From Membranipora membranacea (taxonomy: Eukaryota > Bryozoa > Gymnolaemata > Cheilostomatida > Membraniporidae), in assembly GCA_914767715.1 (NCBI GenBank), contig OU612075.1, positions 16,492,001-16,556,000 of the forward strand: a stretch of 64,000 nucleotides of DNA, given 5' to 3'. Both the position numbers and the translations under genes were made by a program. Positions 46,401 to 58,282 of the stretch are shown piece after piece; the stretch's first letter is position 1; every line of letters begins with the position of its first letter. The notes beneath the pieces are model-generated. The model was given only the letters and a program-made list of their open reading frames with translations. It searched no databases and had not been told where the DNA came from.

Positions 46401-48109
46401 TTTTCATCGTATTTTGTTAGATTTCTAAATTATGCGACGATTGGAGTTTTCTGCTAACTATCCGGTACAATGTGTGATGATGACTCCGAAGTTTGTACAG
46501 TCAGCGATGGCAGCTTCCGCTAACATGCATTTCAATCAGAAAATCAGAGAGATCTGCCAGCAAGGTATTTACCTTATCAGTCATCAGAAGGAGTACTATA
46601 TTATACACTAACCGTGGTCAATTTACATTTATAATTGAAACTCGATTTGCTTTTAGAAAAGATGATCAAGTTATGTTACCCCATAGTCTTAATATTTTAT
46701 CATAATATGATATTTATTCTGAATGTTTACACAAACTAGTGTAGTCTACCCAAAAAACTAAAACGCCACAGAGTGATTTGTTGTGCAACGTGATTATCTT
46801 TTCTTCTATGTCTTTCCAGTATAGGAGTAGGGACCTTAGTTGCATAGTTGCCTGTCATACCCATACCCATTGTCTATGCCTATACCCAAACCCAACAGCT
46901 TTTTCTATTCAACTTTTAGACTGTAATCCTTCAGATGGAGCACAGGCTAAGCTTTCATGTGTCAAGGATATCATGACAATAAGATGGCCGACAGATGTCA
47001 TATTTGATGGATCAGTTACAGATTTACCAGCCGATTTACTAATGAACCTAAACACTAGACTGAGCAAGGAGAGTCAACACCCGATTCTCAATCTGATTGT
47101 TGTCACAAATAATCCGCCGTAAGTCAAGCAGTGTTATCCGTTTAGTATCAGTTTTATCAAGCTGCAATTCATGATGACAAGGTCACTAAAATCAGATCGC
47201 TGACATCTCAGCCCTTGTATTTCTCAAGAACACCGATTCCAGTTTGCCTCCCTTCCACTGGTCACTCCGCAGCGTGACCAGTGGAAGGGAGAGCGATTTC
47301 CTCATGCAGGCAAATGTACCAAACATCTCGGCTTATTGGCTAAGATCAAAGTGTCACTGTCAATGGCCGATTAGTGCCAGTTCAGTTTTGGCAGCTCGCT
47401 GCACACCCACGATTAGGAGGTCTTCTATGGCCTCACCTCTAAGATGCATTCTAGTTTTCTAGGTTTTATCACATTCTCAGTATGAGGATTCAGGGCACCT
47501 TGCGTCTCTCTTTAGGGGCAGCCCAATCTTCTGTTTCTTACTAAACAGCAATGTACCAAACTTGATCTAGGTATGTCGGTACTAGGTACATGGTCAGCAT
47601 TATGTGATACCACTCGAAATGATAAGGTGGCTGCTGTTTGCAGTGAACCCATTGTGTTCCTATTTTATTTCTGGTTGACTTTCTCAGCTTGTGTGTTAGA
47701 TGGAGTCTGGTTAGAGCCATTATTGTTATATTTATCACTGTTGTGTTATTTTTTGAGTGAGCTAAATAAATGGCACACTTTGGCGGTGCAGCAGAGTAAC
47801 CATCAAATTAAAGTGGAAAATCACATTATTTATCAACTCAAATTTAATAACCGGCAAGAGTCAGGTTATCTGGAGTCAGGTAATCTGGAGTCAGGCAAGA
47901 GTCAGGAATCTTATCCTTTTACATTCGACATTGACCTTTCGGTGTTAAATTTCGGTTTTCCGTTACAGCAAACCAATTCAATTTTGTCTTCTTTCTCCAG
48001 AATTGTGTACCCAACAAAGAAGAAGAATGGAGCTTATGCTGACCTAATTCTGTCTTCTTCATGTCTTCAAAATAAGAAGTACGATGTTGTAACAGACAGA
48101 TGTCTTTGA
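43438..48109 (+). CDS. NHL-repeat secreted beta-propeller protein, copy 2 (TAA at start of exon 6)
   Basis: Exons: 43438-43476, 43632-43693, 43882-44882, 45052-45276, 45687-45875, 46421-46564, 46920-47118 and 48001-48109, with matching phases. Exons 1-2 give a signal peptide (MALFSWSSAVYI, VVAAVCLRSSDA). The 1-kb exon 3 carries NHL motifs: VVIADKYNQCLRKVN...TYAGKCG...NQDGAPYDARFYHPTGV and ILYVTDTGNEAVKRILPDGK, followed by FLDGSNYL, DGSFNSCQLDRPSS and GEQGAIRVIP. NHL repeats fold as a beta-propeller that binds ligands outside the cell. Exons 4-5 add a Thr/Pro and Cys-containing domain. Exon 6 reads AT-TTC-TAA on entry, ending the protein at about 506 residues even though exon 6-8 phases still agree and their frames are open. 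The same exons are open in copy 1, so the TAA may be recent loss, an assembly error, or a true shorter end. Confidence 0.85.
47248..47291. repeat. Perfect 18-bp-stem hairpin
   Basis: CTCCCTTCCACTGGTCAC and its exact inverse are separated by 8 bp, in the last intron of NHL copy 2. Parts of the sequence recur near 41730 and 56393, suggesting a small repeat family. Confidence 0.85.
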
Positions 48110-49200
48110 AATAACAGTATGAAATATGTGACTTTAATGTCAGTCCTGAAATACAGGTCTGTCAGACCATTAACTGAGTTATCTGAAATTTTATATCAGG
48201 CTTCTATATACGATTATTTTCACATAGTTGTTATTATCATTATTATTATTTTCATGAAAACAAAATTTGAAGAATATCCCACAATACAATGCTAGCAAAG
48301 AATTAAACCTAAACCTATTGGCAAGTGTTACAGATAGCCTGAGGTTGGCGGACCTTGTTACCGTCTGAAATTAATTTTATTTAAATAGACTTGAGATTTG
48401 GACAGCTTTATCTATTCATCACCTGAACATATCAACGGTCTCTCACCTAGATCATTTCGAGTTCTACACTTTGGAGCTGCCGCCTGATCATCAGTAGACT
48501 GGGAACAACCGGAATGAACCAAAATTAATCTATCTCTCACCATGGTGTAACTGTTACTGCAGGCATATTTTTTTACTTGCTAAACGACTCTATACTATTG
48601 GCAGTGCAGCAAAACACCATAAAACTAATTCGGACTGCACATGCTCAGAATAGTCTAAGTGAAAGGTGAGAAAGTAAGTGTATTGCAGATTTTATCTTTG
48701 TTGTAAACATCTAAATATCACCGAAATCCTGTTGACGTTTGGCGCTTGAGGGGAGAAGATTACCGAGACATGTTATCTTTGATTTAAGAGTGACTCACCG
48801 AACCGGACCTTCTTGTAATAGTGTAGCTTCCATAGTAGCAGACGTTGAATCAAATTCGGTGTTGTATTTGGACTCCTCAATTGAATCCTTTTTTCTAAAC
48901 AGTCCGATATATTAAGTACATTGATGTATTTTATGGAAGTTGGGCTGAATTATTGACAGGATTATCAGCCAACCACCTAGTAGAGTTAACAGCTTTTGTA
49001 GTTGCTAAGGTAATAATGATACATGTTCGTATCCCACATGGAGAAAGTTCACCGGTCATAATGCGAGCTGCCTAGTTTTAGAATTCGTAATAGTCCTAAT
49101 GTTAGAAATGATGTTGTTACTTTGACTTGCTTGCTTACACTGCTTGGTTAGTGGGTTGCGTCAAACAGAAAGCCAAGTCATCAGTTTAAATTCAAACACT

Positions 49201-50284
49201 GATATGGAATACTACCTGAGTAGTTTCAAAGCTATCGATGATAGTGTATGGTCTATCATAGAAAATAACAATGAGTGACAATGTTTGGTATACACCAAAT
49301 ATAGAGGAGTTGAATGATACTTGATACCATTCATTGGCAAAACGTGATGCTATCTTAAGTTTCATATTATTTTCATAAATTAAAACTAGCTGTAAAACTT
49401 GTCTTCTCTTGTGACATGTAAGGACAACTCCAACTTAAAAATAGTTTTTTTCCCTCTGTTCACTCTTGCTATATGATATGAGTTGGCTGATCCACACGAT
49501 ATTAATACTAACATGTAAAATCAGAGACTTATAGAGATTTCTCTGTAAGTCTATGTGTACAATTAACAATAGGGTTTGATTAAGAAACTCTATTGATTGA
49601 AAACCCAGAATTAGTTTGATAAAAATTAACAGAAAAATAAAGGAATCTGGTTTGTTCTGGACTGTTCTATCGACTTCACAACCAACTTTGTTCGCACATG
49701 GGTCAGCAATTGAAGACAAGAACATTGCTTGGTAACATTATTACTATTACTAATGATACTACTTTCTTTTGTTGAAAGAAAGACCAATCAATAATGTGAA
49801 ATGTACAGCAGTCTGGTATTACAAAGTGTATTTATACTTAATTATTACTTTACATATATTATTTACTCTTCACATCAGTGACACAAAGCAAAACGCAATG
49901 TCTCATTAAAAAACGACTGTTTTCCGTAACGCAAGTCTGGCTTCAAGATTGTTATTTGTGACGGATGAACAAGAATAAAAGTTACTTTGGTAAGTCAACT
50001 CCTTGGTAGATGATGTTAACAGTATATTATAATCATAATGTATATTTGATGGATAGATGTTGATGTATTAAATTGCATGACTTTATATAATATTGAGGGC
50101 ACACGTCCGGTTTCTCAGGAATGATATAAAAAATGCAGCAATCTGAGAAATTCTGTGACTAAGTAAGTTCCCTGTTGAGTTACTATTCATAGAGCTACTC
50201 TACCACTGCTGCGCAACAGACAGGTCTTCAGCTAGAAGGCATGAGTGAAGCGCTGTTTTGAGATCTTTGCTAGTACAACCCCCT
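49201..50284. other. Gene-free stretch
   Basis: AT-rich sequence with no coding or repeat signal that I can support. Confidence 0.5.
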
Positions 50285-50446
50285 ATGGCCGGCCTCAGCA
50301 GCATGAGGCCTCTCATTCCATCCCTTCTAGCCCCCAGTGCATGTTTTCTCTTTTTCGGTATTGTGATCATAATTGGTACGCTTTTGTTGTTACCCAATAG
50401 AAGAGTTGTAGAAGAAGTTATGCAGTTATTCTATGTGTGTAACTGA
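50285..50446 (+). CDS. Hypothetical ORF with one membrane span
   Basis: A 53-codon ORF from ATG at 50285 includes a hydrophobic helix (CFLFFGIVIIIGTLLLL) followed by NRRVVEEVMQLF. The pattern, a helix and then charged residues, recalls the second exon of the PPxY two-span family just downstream. It may be a remnant of that family or chance. No splice acceptor in the family's frame is evident. Confidence 0.3.
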   Translation: MAGLSSMRPLIPSLLAPSACFLFFGIVIIIGTLLLLPNRRVVEEVMQLFYVCN

Positions 50447-50757
50447 GCAATCTGGTTTGCATCAACAGCTAAAATAAAAGTGGCCTTACCTCAGTGTTAA
50501 CAAAACAACACTTGGGAATGCCCGGCCATTTTCTCCAATATCAATCTCTGGACAGAGATTACACTTTGGTGTTAAATTCTATAACAACTAACCAGACTGA
50601 CTGATACAACAACAGGAAGCTTTGATTTATATAATCATGGTCCACTTGCCTAGTCATTAATTAAAATGTGATCCATAAGATTATCACAGAAATGTGCTCT
50701 TCTATTTCTAGAAGCCAGATTTGGGACTCCCAGAATTACAACGAATTTGTGACTGAA

Positions 50758-51780
50758 ATGCATCCTCCTCCATATGATGGAGCAGTGCCACCAGAAAAAA
50801 CACCTGGTGACTACGCCTATCCACCCGCTGGATATGGCTATCCTCCACCTACACAAACAACAAACCATTTAATCATGGCACAGCCTTTCCCACCGAGGTA
50901 CGAGCAGACACCTGAGGAGAGCCGGAGTTTGTTTGCTTGCCTCGTCTGGCCGCTGGCTCTGGTATCCTGCTTTTGTGGAGGGATTATTTTAGCACTTATA
51001 CCAACATTTTTTGCATGTGAGTAAACAGTTACAACTTAGTTGGAGCAACCCCTCACCCCTACCAGACTCTTGCCCCCGTCCAACGCCCCCCTCTCCTACC
51101 CGCAGTCAACTTATTGCTTTAGACAGAATCCGAATCATCGAAAAACTACATTATCAAGAGTCAGGCGTGTTGTTCTTGGGCGTCAAGGAAGCACTGCCTC
51201 TCCTAGAAAGCTGAATAAAGTGGCCCAAAAACACTATTATTGAGAAACCCATGTCAGAATCACTTTGAAATAACCCTCATTGGGATTTCCATTTACTATT
51301 TTATTTACCTTTAAGCGCTTTTGCGACCCCCCCTCCCCTGCATGTGCTATTCAGGTGCTTAGAGTCTTTCTTAGGAGCAGGCAACCTACTGAAACCCTGC
51401 CTTCTCTACTATTTTTCTAAGCTGTGCTCTGAGAATAAAGCAATGCAAAATATCGGAAGCTATTTTATTCAGTGGCCAGGCCGTAAGAGTTTACTGTATC
51501 CTCCGCCCATGTGGATCATATTTTTGATAGTATAGCTTACAGATGACAATGGCGATTTCTTGCTCATCTCTGTAAAAATTTAACAATGTGGAATCTGTTG
51601 TCTTTTTCAGACCTATCCACAGACTTCTCGAGGAACCCTGAGGAGAGGCGACGTTATCGCTCCATATCCGTCACCACAAGCCTCATTATTATATTAATCG
51701 GGACGGCTTCAATCATTGCCTTAATGGTGTTTACTTACAGAGTGAAAAAATTGGTAACAAGTGCTATCGATTCACACTAG
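50758..51780 (+). CDS. PPxY-containing two-span membrane protein, copy a
   Basis: Exons 50758-51016 and 51611-51780 (phase 1) encode 142 residues. The N-terminus is Pro/Tyr-rich (MHPPPYDGA, then YAYPPAGYGYPPP) and contains PPPY, a class-I WW-domain ligand. Then comes YEQTPEESRSLFACLVWPLA, a first membrane helix with a CFCGG core, a short charged loop (FSRNPEERRRYRS), a second helix (LIIILIGTASIIALMVF) and a basic tail. The layout (Pro-rich N-terminus, Cys-containing first helix, charged loop, second helix) resembles CD225/dispanin proteins, but I see no decisive motif. AATAAA follows at 51800. The ATG at 50758 is preferred over 50668 because it matches copy b. Confidence 0.78.
51186..51297 (-). 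mobile_element. Fragment of the CAGGGCCGTAG MITE family, reverse orientation, in the copy a intron
   Basis: Read on the minus strand, AAATGGAAATCC...GTGATTCTGAC...GGCCACT...AGCTTTCTAGGAGAGGC matches 42640-42730. Confidence 0.65.
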
Positions 51781-51799
51781 TTAGTTATGTTTAAAAAAC

Positions 51800-51805
51800 A
51801 ATAAA
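51800..51805 (+). terminator. Polyadenylation signal of copy a
   Basis: AATAAA lies 20 bp after the stop codon at 51780. Confidence 0.65.
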
Positions 51806-52490
51806 CACTACAAAATTGACCATAGATTTTATTTGAAGCTAAACAAGAGACACTCGATGAAAATAATGTTTTGGTTTTGTATTGAAGAACAGATTACTTA
51901 ATATGTTTTCCCTAGGGTTGAGGAGTAATTGCTATGCTTATATATTTTTTTTTTAAGTTTCTGGAATTTATGAATATTAGTAATGAACACACTTATTTTG
52001 TTAACAGAGAGCGATTATATTATAGGTTTGATGAAGTTTGTTTGAGCGTGTTTGTTTTTTAATACTTTATTGGCATCTATATCATCTTCAAGAAAATGTT
52101 TTTCAAAAGTGCCATTAAAAAAGAAACATAAAAGGTAGACACAAAAAAGATGATTGAATTGTTATAGATTAACAATATAATATTGAAAAATGTAGCTGTT
52201 GGTAGTCATTTTCTCATTAAGACTAATATACCAGCGTTATGAACATAACCATCTGAACAGTTTGTTGTGGGAAATATTATTAAGGTGCCCAACAATGAAA
52301 AAACTATTATTCATATCAGAGCAATCTAGTAGCTAAGAACAAAAATACTAAATTTTCTAACACCACGATATTTATTATTGAATGATATAACCGATTTCTA
52401 AGTGCGAAAACCCAGGGTCAAGAAGGGTTGAGAGTATATTATCTCCTCCTTGTTTTTTGCTTTCCTAAACATTTTAACAGACTAGCCAGA

Positions 52491-52633
52491 GTACGATGAC
52501 TCAAGCCGCAGACACTGAGCGCTGTCCAGAGTTACAACAAACAATGACCAAGTTTACCTGTCAGTGTAACGACACACAAGTGAACAAAGTACATAGTGTG
52601 GAGCTGATAAGTAGAAAACTAGCATCTTTTTAA
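52491..52633 (+). CDS. Possible alternative last exon of copy a
   Basis: After a good acceptor (TTTTAACAG at 52490) the frame reads TSQSTMTQAADTERCPEL and on to LISRKLASF and TAA, 47 codons. Copy a has an internal TTG/GTAACA donor at 51753 in phase 0 that would splice to it in frame and replace the short tail by a longer polar one. A separate small gene starting at the internal Met is also possible. Confidence 0.3.
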
Positions 52634-52834
52634 GCCGAATGAGGCTGAAGGGTAAGTGATTTTTGTTTTGTGTAATTAGGTTTCTCAGGGTACGTCTGTT
52701 GGTGAGGAATAAATCCATTTGACAGGTACAAGGCGCTGAAAACTTATCAGTTTTCACTAATTTTTGCTACCAGTGTCTAGTATTAACAGTTCAATTCAGG
52801 GTATACCTTATAAGCCTTGTGTTGATCTCCTGAC

Positions 52835-53042
52835 CAGGGGGTCTTTTAATATAAAACAGCCAACGTCGCAATCTGCTAGGCTCTCACTCACAAATTGCTC
52901 ACTCGTTTATAGAACTATATACCTTTTGAGTGGGTAATGTGGGAAGGAATTTGTCTATTTGAAAGACCAAGTGAGCAATATCTCTGAGCGATGTGATAAC
53001 TTGCATCACATCTAACTGCTCAATCTAATTGAAAAACCCCTA
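52835..53042. mobile_element. MITE with GGGGGTCTTTT termini (copy 2)
   Basis: AGGGGGTCTTTTAAT and ATTGAAAAACCCCTAG are inverted ends. The body shares TTGCTCACTC, ACTATATAC and GTGAGC motifs with 18282-18531. Confidence 0.7.
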
Positions 53043-53190
53043 GATAGATATAATATATACACAATTTTTTTTGGCAGACAATATTGTCCTGGACGGATGA
53101 TTTCCATAACGTGGCCAAAGAAATCATGGCGAAAGTAGGGGGAAAAATGAAAGACAAAATGATAATATTTGGTGTTTTGGGATTTAATGG

Positions 53191-53240
<50 letters not shown>

Positions 53241-53343
53241 ATTCTATCACTAACATAAAATAATATGTTGCGAGATAAGGGTGTTCATACTGAAAAGGAG
53301 CCAGCACATACAAGGAAAAATAAGTTTAAACATTGATGGATGA

Positions 53344-53712
53344 TTAAAAGAGAATATCATTTAAAATATGGATAGCATGCCTCAAAAAACAGTCTTTACC
53401 AAGGGCACTTCTGTGTTTAATTGTTCGATACCTGCCTGAGGGGCATTTAGCAAGAAAGTTGTTCATAAAGTGGTCATTGTCATGGATATATCGGAGGGCA
53501 AGTGTTTTGGCACGCTTAGTCATAAGGCTGTCGAGATCATCTACTTGGAGTTTGAGCTTTGAGGCCTGATCAAAAAACTTGCTCAAACGTCTCTTGTCTT
53601 TAGCAAAAATAGTAGTGTATAATACTGGTAAACAATAAGTGAGCAGGGAAACAATAAAACTTTTAATATTCATATACCATATTATATTGTGTTCATGAGA
53701 AGCAGAGACCAA
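53344..53712 (-). mobile_element. Non-LTR retrotransposon RT-tail fragment
   Basis: A 122-codon ORF contains IVSLLTYCLPVLYTTIFAKD, then a helix-rich stretch and a basic C-terminus. It resembles the part downstream of the catalytic core in LINE reverse transcriptases (S-x-L-x-YC-L-P-V-[LW]). The core itself is missing, so this is a truncated relic. Confidence 0.65.
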
Positions 53713-53874
53713 CAGGTTGCAAATTGTATGGAAGAGAAAATCAAGATAGGTTCTCCACTACTCTATTTTAACACACTGATATCGGAGCTACAAAATATCA
53801 GTTACCGCAGCGGCCCCTCTGAGTCTGCGCTGGCAGCCTAAGTCTGGCACAGTCAGCTTCTTTATTATATGTAA

Positions 53875-53984
53875 GTGCTCGATACTGCCTAGGTTGATGG
53901 TGGTAGAATTTCATTATCAACCGAATTCCCACATGCCTGATAATGAAATGCTATACCACCATCAACCTGAGCAACGCTGAGCAC
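53875..53984. mobile_element. 110-bp palindromic MITE
   Basis: GTGCTC...AGGTTGATGGTGGTAG...TTTCATTATCA is inverted as TGATAATGAAA...CTATACCACCATCAACCT...GAGCAC. Confidence 0.85.
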
Positions 53985-54369
53985 CTATATATATATACTG
54001 GTTATAAAATAAAACTGTTTAAAACCATTTTAAGTCTTGATACCCTGTGATACCGTGTGGGAAACCGTGTGGGAAACCTTGATGTTGCTTGGTTTTTGTT
54101 TCCGGTATCAGTATGGGTCCTTGGACAGTATACTAATGTGGCACAGGAGCGTTTAAGGTTGGATGCCCTTCCTTCGACCACCGTGATACGCTGGGAATCG
54201 CTGGGAGTACGCTGGCAAATACGCTCAAAATACGCTGGAAATACGGTGGCCACTCCCTTATAAAAATAATTTTAATGATACTTTTAACTAAGAATAATTA
54301 TTTTGGATTATCTTTTAGATGTCATGATAAAAACCAAGAAGGACTTCTAAGTATCAGAGAGTTTTGATA

Positions 54370-55446
54370 ATGTATGAACCTCCTAAAATGGAGCAGCCAC
54401 AATATGGGGGTTTTAGTACTCCGCCCCCACCATATGGGGCTATTCCGCAGCAGCCTCCCCCAGGCTATAGTGCTTCACAGCCGCCTGATATGGTCATGGG
54501 GCCAGGTTACCCACAACAATATGAGCGAACTCCAGAAGAAAGACAGAGTGTACTAACTCGTCTTGTCTGGCCATTAGCCATTTTGTCCTGTTGCTGTGGT
54601 GGATTATTCCTCGGGTTCTTCCCATTGCTATTTGCGTGTGAGTATGATCTCCAAATCCTTTATTATTAGTTTGTTCATATATTGCATATTGTTACCATGA
54701 TTCCATTTGCCAGGCAGATTTTGGAAGATTTATTTATTGGCTGTCTTACATTGAAATATTTCTGTTTAAACCTGAACCGAACTTAAGTTTTGAAATGTGG
54801 TACCTGGGATGTCAATCAATGTATAGGTATAGCGAAAAAGCTGCTAGATTTTTAGCTAGATCCAGCTCCTTGGATCGAGTTACTGACACAAAGTTATATA
54901 CTGATTGAAGAACTCAAATATAGCCATACTGTGTATTTTACCCCTATCAAAAGTGCTACCATCTTTCTGACAGATCTGTCCTCAAGTGGAGTTGTCTGAT
55001 TGGACGATAGTTCGAGACAATCATTGATATGGGAGCCGATGAGGCCAACTCTAGTGAAAATTAACACGACATACAAAATTGTTTAGGTTTTTTGATTGCA
55101 GTTGCCTGTAGTTCAAACAAGTAGGTAGGTAGGTAATTTTATTACGCTTGTGGGAATTACTACACTTGTGGGAAAATTTGTTACACTTGTGGAGTAATCA
55201 CACTCTAGTTAACACTTGTGGGTCCGACAAGTTCTGTAAAAATTAAACATACATAATATATATCTTTTCACAGATTTATCCGATAATCCGACCAGGCCAC
55301 CACAAGATAGAAGATATTTACGATTGACCTCCTTACTCATGAGCAGTATACTGATCGCTATCGGCACTGCGATGGTCATATTTACCATCGTGTTCATTGT
55401 TAACCTGAGTGCAGTTCTTCCCGGTGATGATGAGGGCGGAAATTGA
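54370..55446 (+). CDS. PPxY-containing two-span membrane protein, copy b
   Basis: Exons 54370-54637 and 55274-55446 (phase 1, same position as copy a) encode 146 residues. The N-terminus MYEPPKMEQP contains TPPPPYGAIPQQPPPGY. Then come YERTPEERQSVLTRLVWPLA, a first helix with SCCCGG, the junction AC/YLSDNPTRPPQDRRY, a second helix (SSILIAIGTAMVIFTIVFIV) and an acidic tail (DDEGGN). The shared TPEE-R-S-x-LVWPLA block defines the family. Cysteines beside the first helix could be palmitoylated, by analogy with dispanins. AATAAA is at 55505. Confidence 0.82.
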
Positions 55447-55504
55447 TTCATAAGCTACAGTACTCAACAGATTTCAACAACCCCGGACAATCCAGCAGCA
55501 CCTG

Positions 55505-55510
55505 AATAAA
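55505..55510 (+). terminator. Polyadenylation signal of copy b
   Basis: AATAAA lies 58 bp past the stop. Another is near 55607. Confidence 0.6.
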
Positions 55511-57089
55511 GCTAAATGAGGCTATATCTATATATGACTATATAGAAGCAGGGTGACAAACTCTGTTAGCATCTCTTTAATTTAATCGTGTTATATCTGA
55601 CACAAAAAGTAAAATAAAGCTAATAAAAAAGAAATATCATACAAAACTGGTTAATAATCATTTTTTCTTCTTTCTAACTACCCTCAGCATTTTTGTTAAG
55701 TACCCCTGTGTTAGGTTAGATCAAAGTTGGACTAAGACTTGCGAGAAATTAATCATTCTCCCTCTGCAAGCTTATCAGGAGACAAGCATCAACGCAGTGG
55801 TATGTCGAAGATATTAATATTTGATCCATCCTCTCATTAGACCGTTGGTGCACTCAACCACAGGGACAATCGACAACAGGGGCACTTGACCACTCGACCA
55901 CTACCAATGGGGCACTCGACCACTCATTAGGTTAAAGCTCCCCTCCCATCTATATGATATGGCTGACCATGAGATCAGAATTAGTCACAAGAGTTTAGTT
56001 TGTGAGCTAACTATCCTTATATAATCTAAGTATTAGATAACATCATGCAATTCTTACAAAACAGTATCATTACCTAAAAACTAGATCTTCAGATATGTTT
56101 GCGCCATGACCCTATGATTGAATTATCAGAGTCAGCACGAGCTTTCTTATTAACTTGTTCTTTGATTAAGAAAATGAAAGTTGCGATTGAGTGTAATAAG
56201 GGCTTTTCAAACTCATAAATATATAAATACTTATCCATATGTTTATGGTCACGCCAGAGTGCACTGGTAGGAAAAAGTCCGTTTTGCACAATTTAATTTC
56301 TTTTTTTCCAATGACCTAATCAGATTATGTTATAAGTAAATGGTATTTCAGTTCTTCTTCGCTACCCCCTACAAATCATCTCGTGGCTTATCAGTGGAAG
56401 GGAAGAAAACCCATATGCAGGTAGATTGGATCAAACTTGATATACAGCGTACCTGACCGCTGAGATAAAGTGCATATTTTCACAAAGTGCATATTGTTGT
56501 GACATGACATGAGTATCGGAGTCGTAAAATAGATCTGACAGCGTTTGGGTATGCCAAATGACTTGTATCGTCAGCAGCATAACAAGAAATGCTACACCAG
56601 ACTAATCATGCTCAGAATTGTCAGAGTGAAATGTAAAAGAGTTACCATTTTTCAATTTTGAGATACGAAAACTCCCATTCTGCTCTGCAGTGCTAGATTG
56701 AATTTGATAGCATTAGATGCATTACCTTAGATGTTGGAGAGGCAGGCTGCGCTGTTCAATAGTAGCTTCCCCTGTCGCTGACGTAATTCAGAACTCATAA
56801 TTTAGTGCATTATTTGGATCGTTTGAGGCTGATATGTTGATTAAGATGATTGTTTTGAGCCTAGTTATGACAAATTTGATGATAGAATTGCACATCAAAC
56901 AATCCGATACATTTATCTGGTGTCAAAGTTTAATAGACTACCCTACTGAACTTAATAATTTGCGGGCTCCTAATTCGCGAAGGGCACAACTCCAACCTTC
57001 TTCACTAGTCTTAATTATTCACGGATCTCAGGCCCGCGAATTTGGGAGGATAACTCCTCTATAGTAGTCGTAGTATTCTATTTTAAAGA

Positions 57090-57176
57090 AACACACCTCA
57101 AAGGGATTTGGACCTGCTTTATCTTATTTCAATGTGATCACAAGTCAGATGCTCTACACACTGAGCTATTCACCCT
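57090..57176 (-). repeat. tRNA-derived sequence
   Basis: On the minus strand, GGGTGAATAGCTCAGTGTGT-AGAGCATC is a D-arm/A-box region and CTGACTTGTGATCA an anticodon-loop-like part, followed by a B-box-like GGTCCAAATCCC. The spacing is abnormal, so a tRNA pseudogene or SINE head is more likely than a working tRNA. Confidence 0.4.
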
Positions 57177-57371
57177 CTTTTGTTTTCACATGGTCTTATT
57201 TGCACATGCATTGATCGGTGGTTAATAAAAGTTCATAATATAATTTACTTACAAACTATGTATTTAGCTAGTTTTAATTTTTCGAATTATTAAACCACTT
57301 GAAAACATAAGATCAGTAGGGTAGTTATAGTAAATGTCCATGTATGTCCTGATGAGAAAGTGTATACTGGA

Positions 57372-58217
57372 CAGGGCCGTAGCTTAGAAAAAATGGTAGG
57401 GGAGGCAAAAGTTTGAGGCGAGTCCAAAGCAGCAACAGTAAGTTCCTCCCATAGCAGTTTAAAGTGCCTCGACCGGTATATAAGGGCCAGTCAATGTAAA
57501 GCGATCACCCAGCCATATCAAATTCAAATGGGGTTAGCAGCATTCAAATTCCTCCTGCTTTTTCGGAATTAAGAGGAGAAGCAGTGAATTATTTTTAATG
57601 GGAATCAGACAAGCTGATGCGGAATTGTGTGATACACATGCCCAACAAATTTTCATTCCAATAATGGCATTGGAAAGTGGTGAAAATATGACTAATGTCA
57701 TACGAAATTGCCCAGTTCCGATGATTTCAAATCATCCGCTTCAAAATATACGAGCTCTTATTGGTCAATTTTGACGTTATGATTTATGGTTTTAGAGGTT
57801 GCCTAGATACCGTTGTCAAGATTGAAATTGACCGTTGTATTTAAACCCTATAATCCCAAGTGTGATGAGCCAACACAACAATAGCTATATCATAGCTTCT
57901 ATTCAACTTTATTTATGGGTGTCTGCGAATCACAATTTCTTATATAACACACTTGACCACTTGAGAACGCAACGTGGACTGGCTGTTAGAGGCGGAGACC
58001 AAGGCCATTCTCCGCCTCTAATTACATTGATCAGCCAATGGTCTTGCCTGTCACTTCACATGATTAATCCCCGTGCACCCCCTTCGATTCCTACCTCTTT
58101 AAGGCATATTATAAGCTAGTGGAAATCCTAGAGGTGCTGATTTTGAGATGGATTATTCAATTATAATGTTTTTAGCCTTTTTAGGCCACTGTATTTAGCT
58201 TTTTTAGGGGAGGCAGT
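57372..58217. mobile_element. CAGGGCCGTAG-family element with long internal insertion
   Basis: The start (ACAGGGCCGTAGCTTAG...GGGGAGGC) and the end (GGAAATCCTAGAGGTGCTGA...GGCCACTGTATTTAGCTTTT...GGGGAGGC) match the 225-bp element at 42538. About 600 bp of unrelated sequence lies between. Confidence 0.6.
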
Positions 58218-58282
58218 ACACCCACTTCATCATTAAATTTAAACACCTGGATTATTTCACACTGAGCTGCAAGATTCTGAGG

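Larger units (their letters stand above)
43412..49200 (+). repeat. Segmental duplication, unit 2 (paired with 25700-32045)
   Basis: It begins with CATGTTGAGT just upstream of exon 1 and ends near AAGCCAAGTCAT. Introns are mostly divergent while exons and the 3' flank align. Confidence 0.85.
51806..54369. other. Mostly gene-free stretch rich in repeats
   Basis: It contains the possible tail exon at 52491, a MITE at 52835, a (GATT)n run at 53196-53238, a LINE fragment at 53344 and a palindromic MITE at 53875. At 54185-54245 a TACGCTGG-type motif recurs several times. Confidence 0.6.

Noticed and set aside
47573-48109. Single 178-codon ORF reaching the last exon of NHL copy 2
   Set aside because: Its first two thirds are intron sequence without similarity to copy 1. 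Only 48001-48109 is supported.
50668-50757. Upstream start for PPxY copy a
   Set aside because: The extra 30 residues lack similarity to copy b, whose start aligns with the ATG at 50758.
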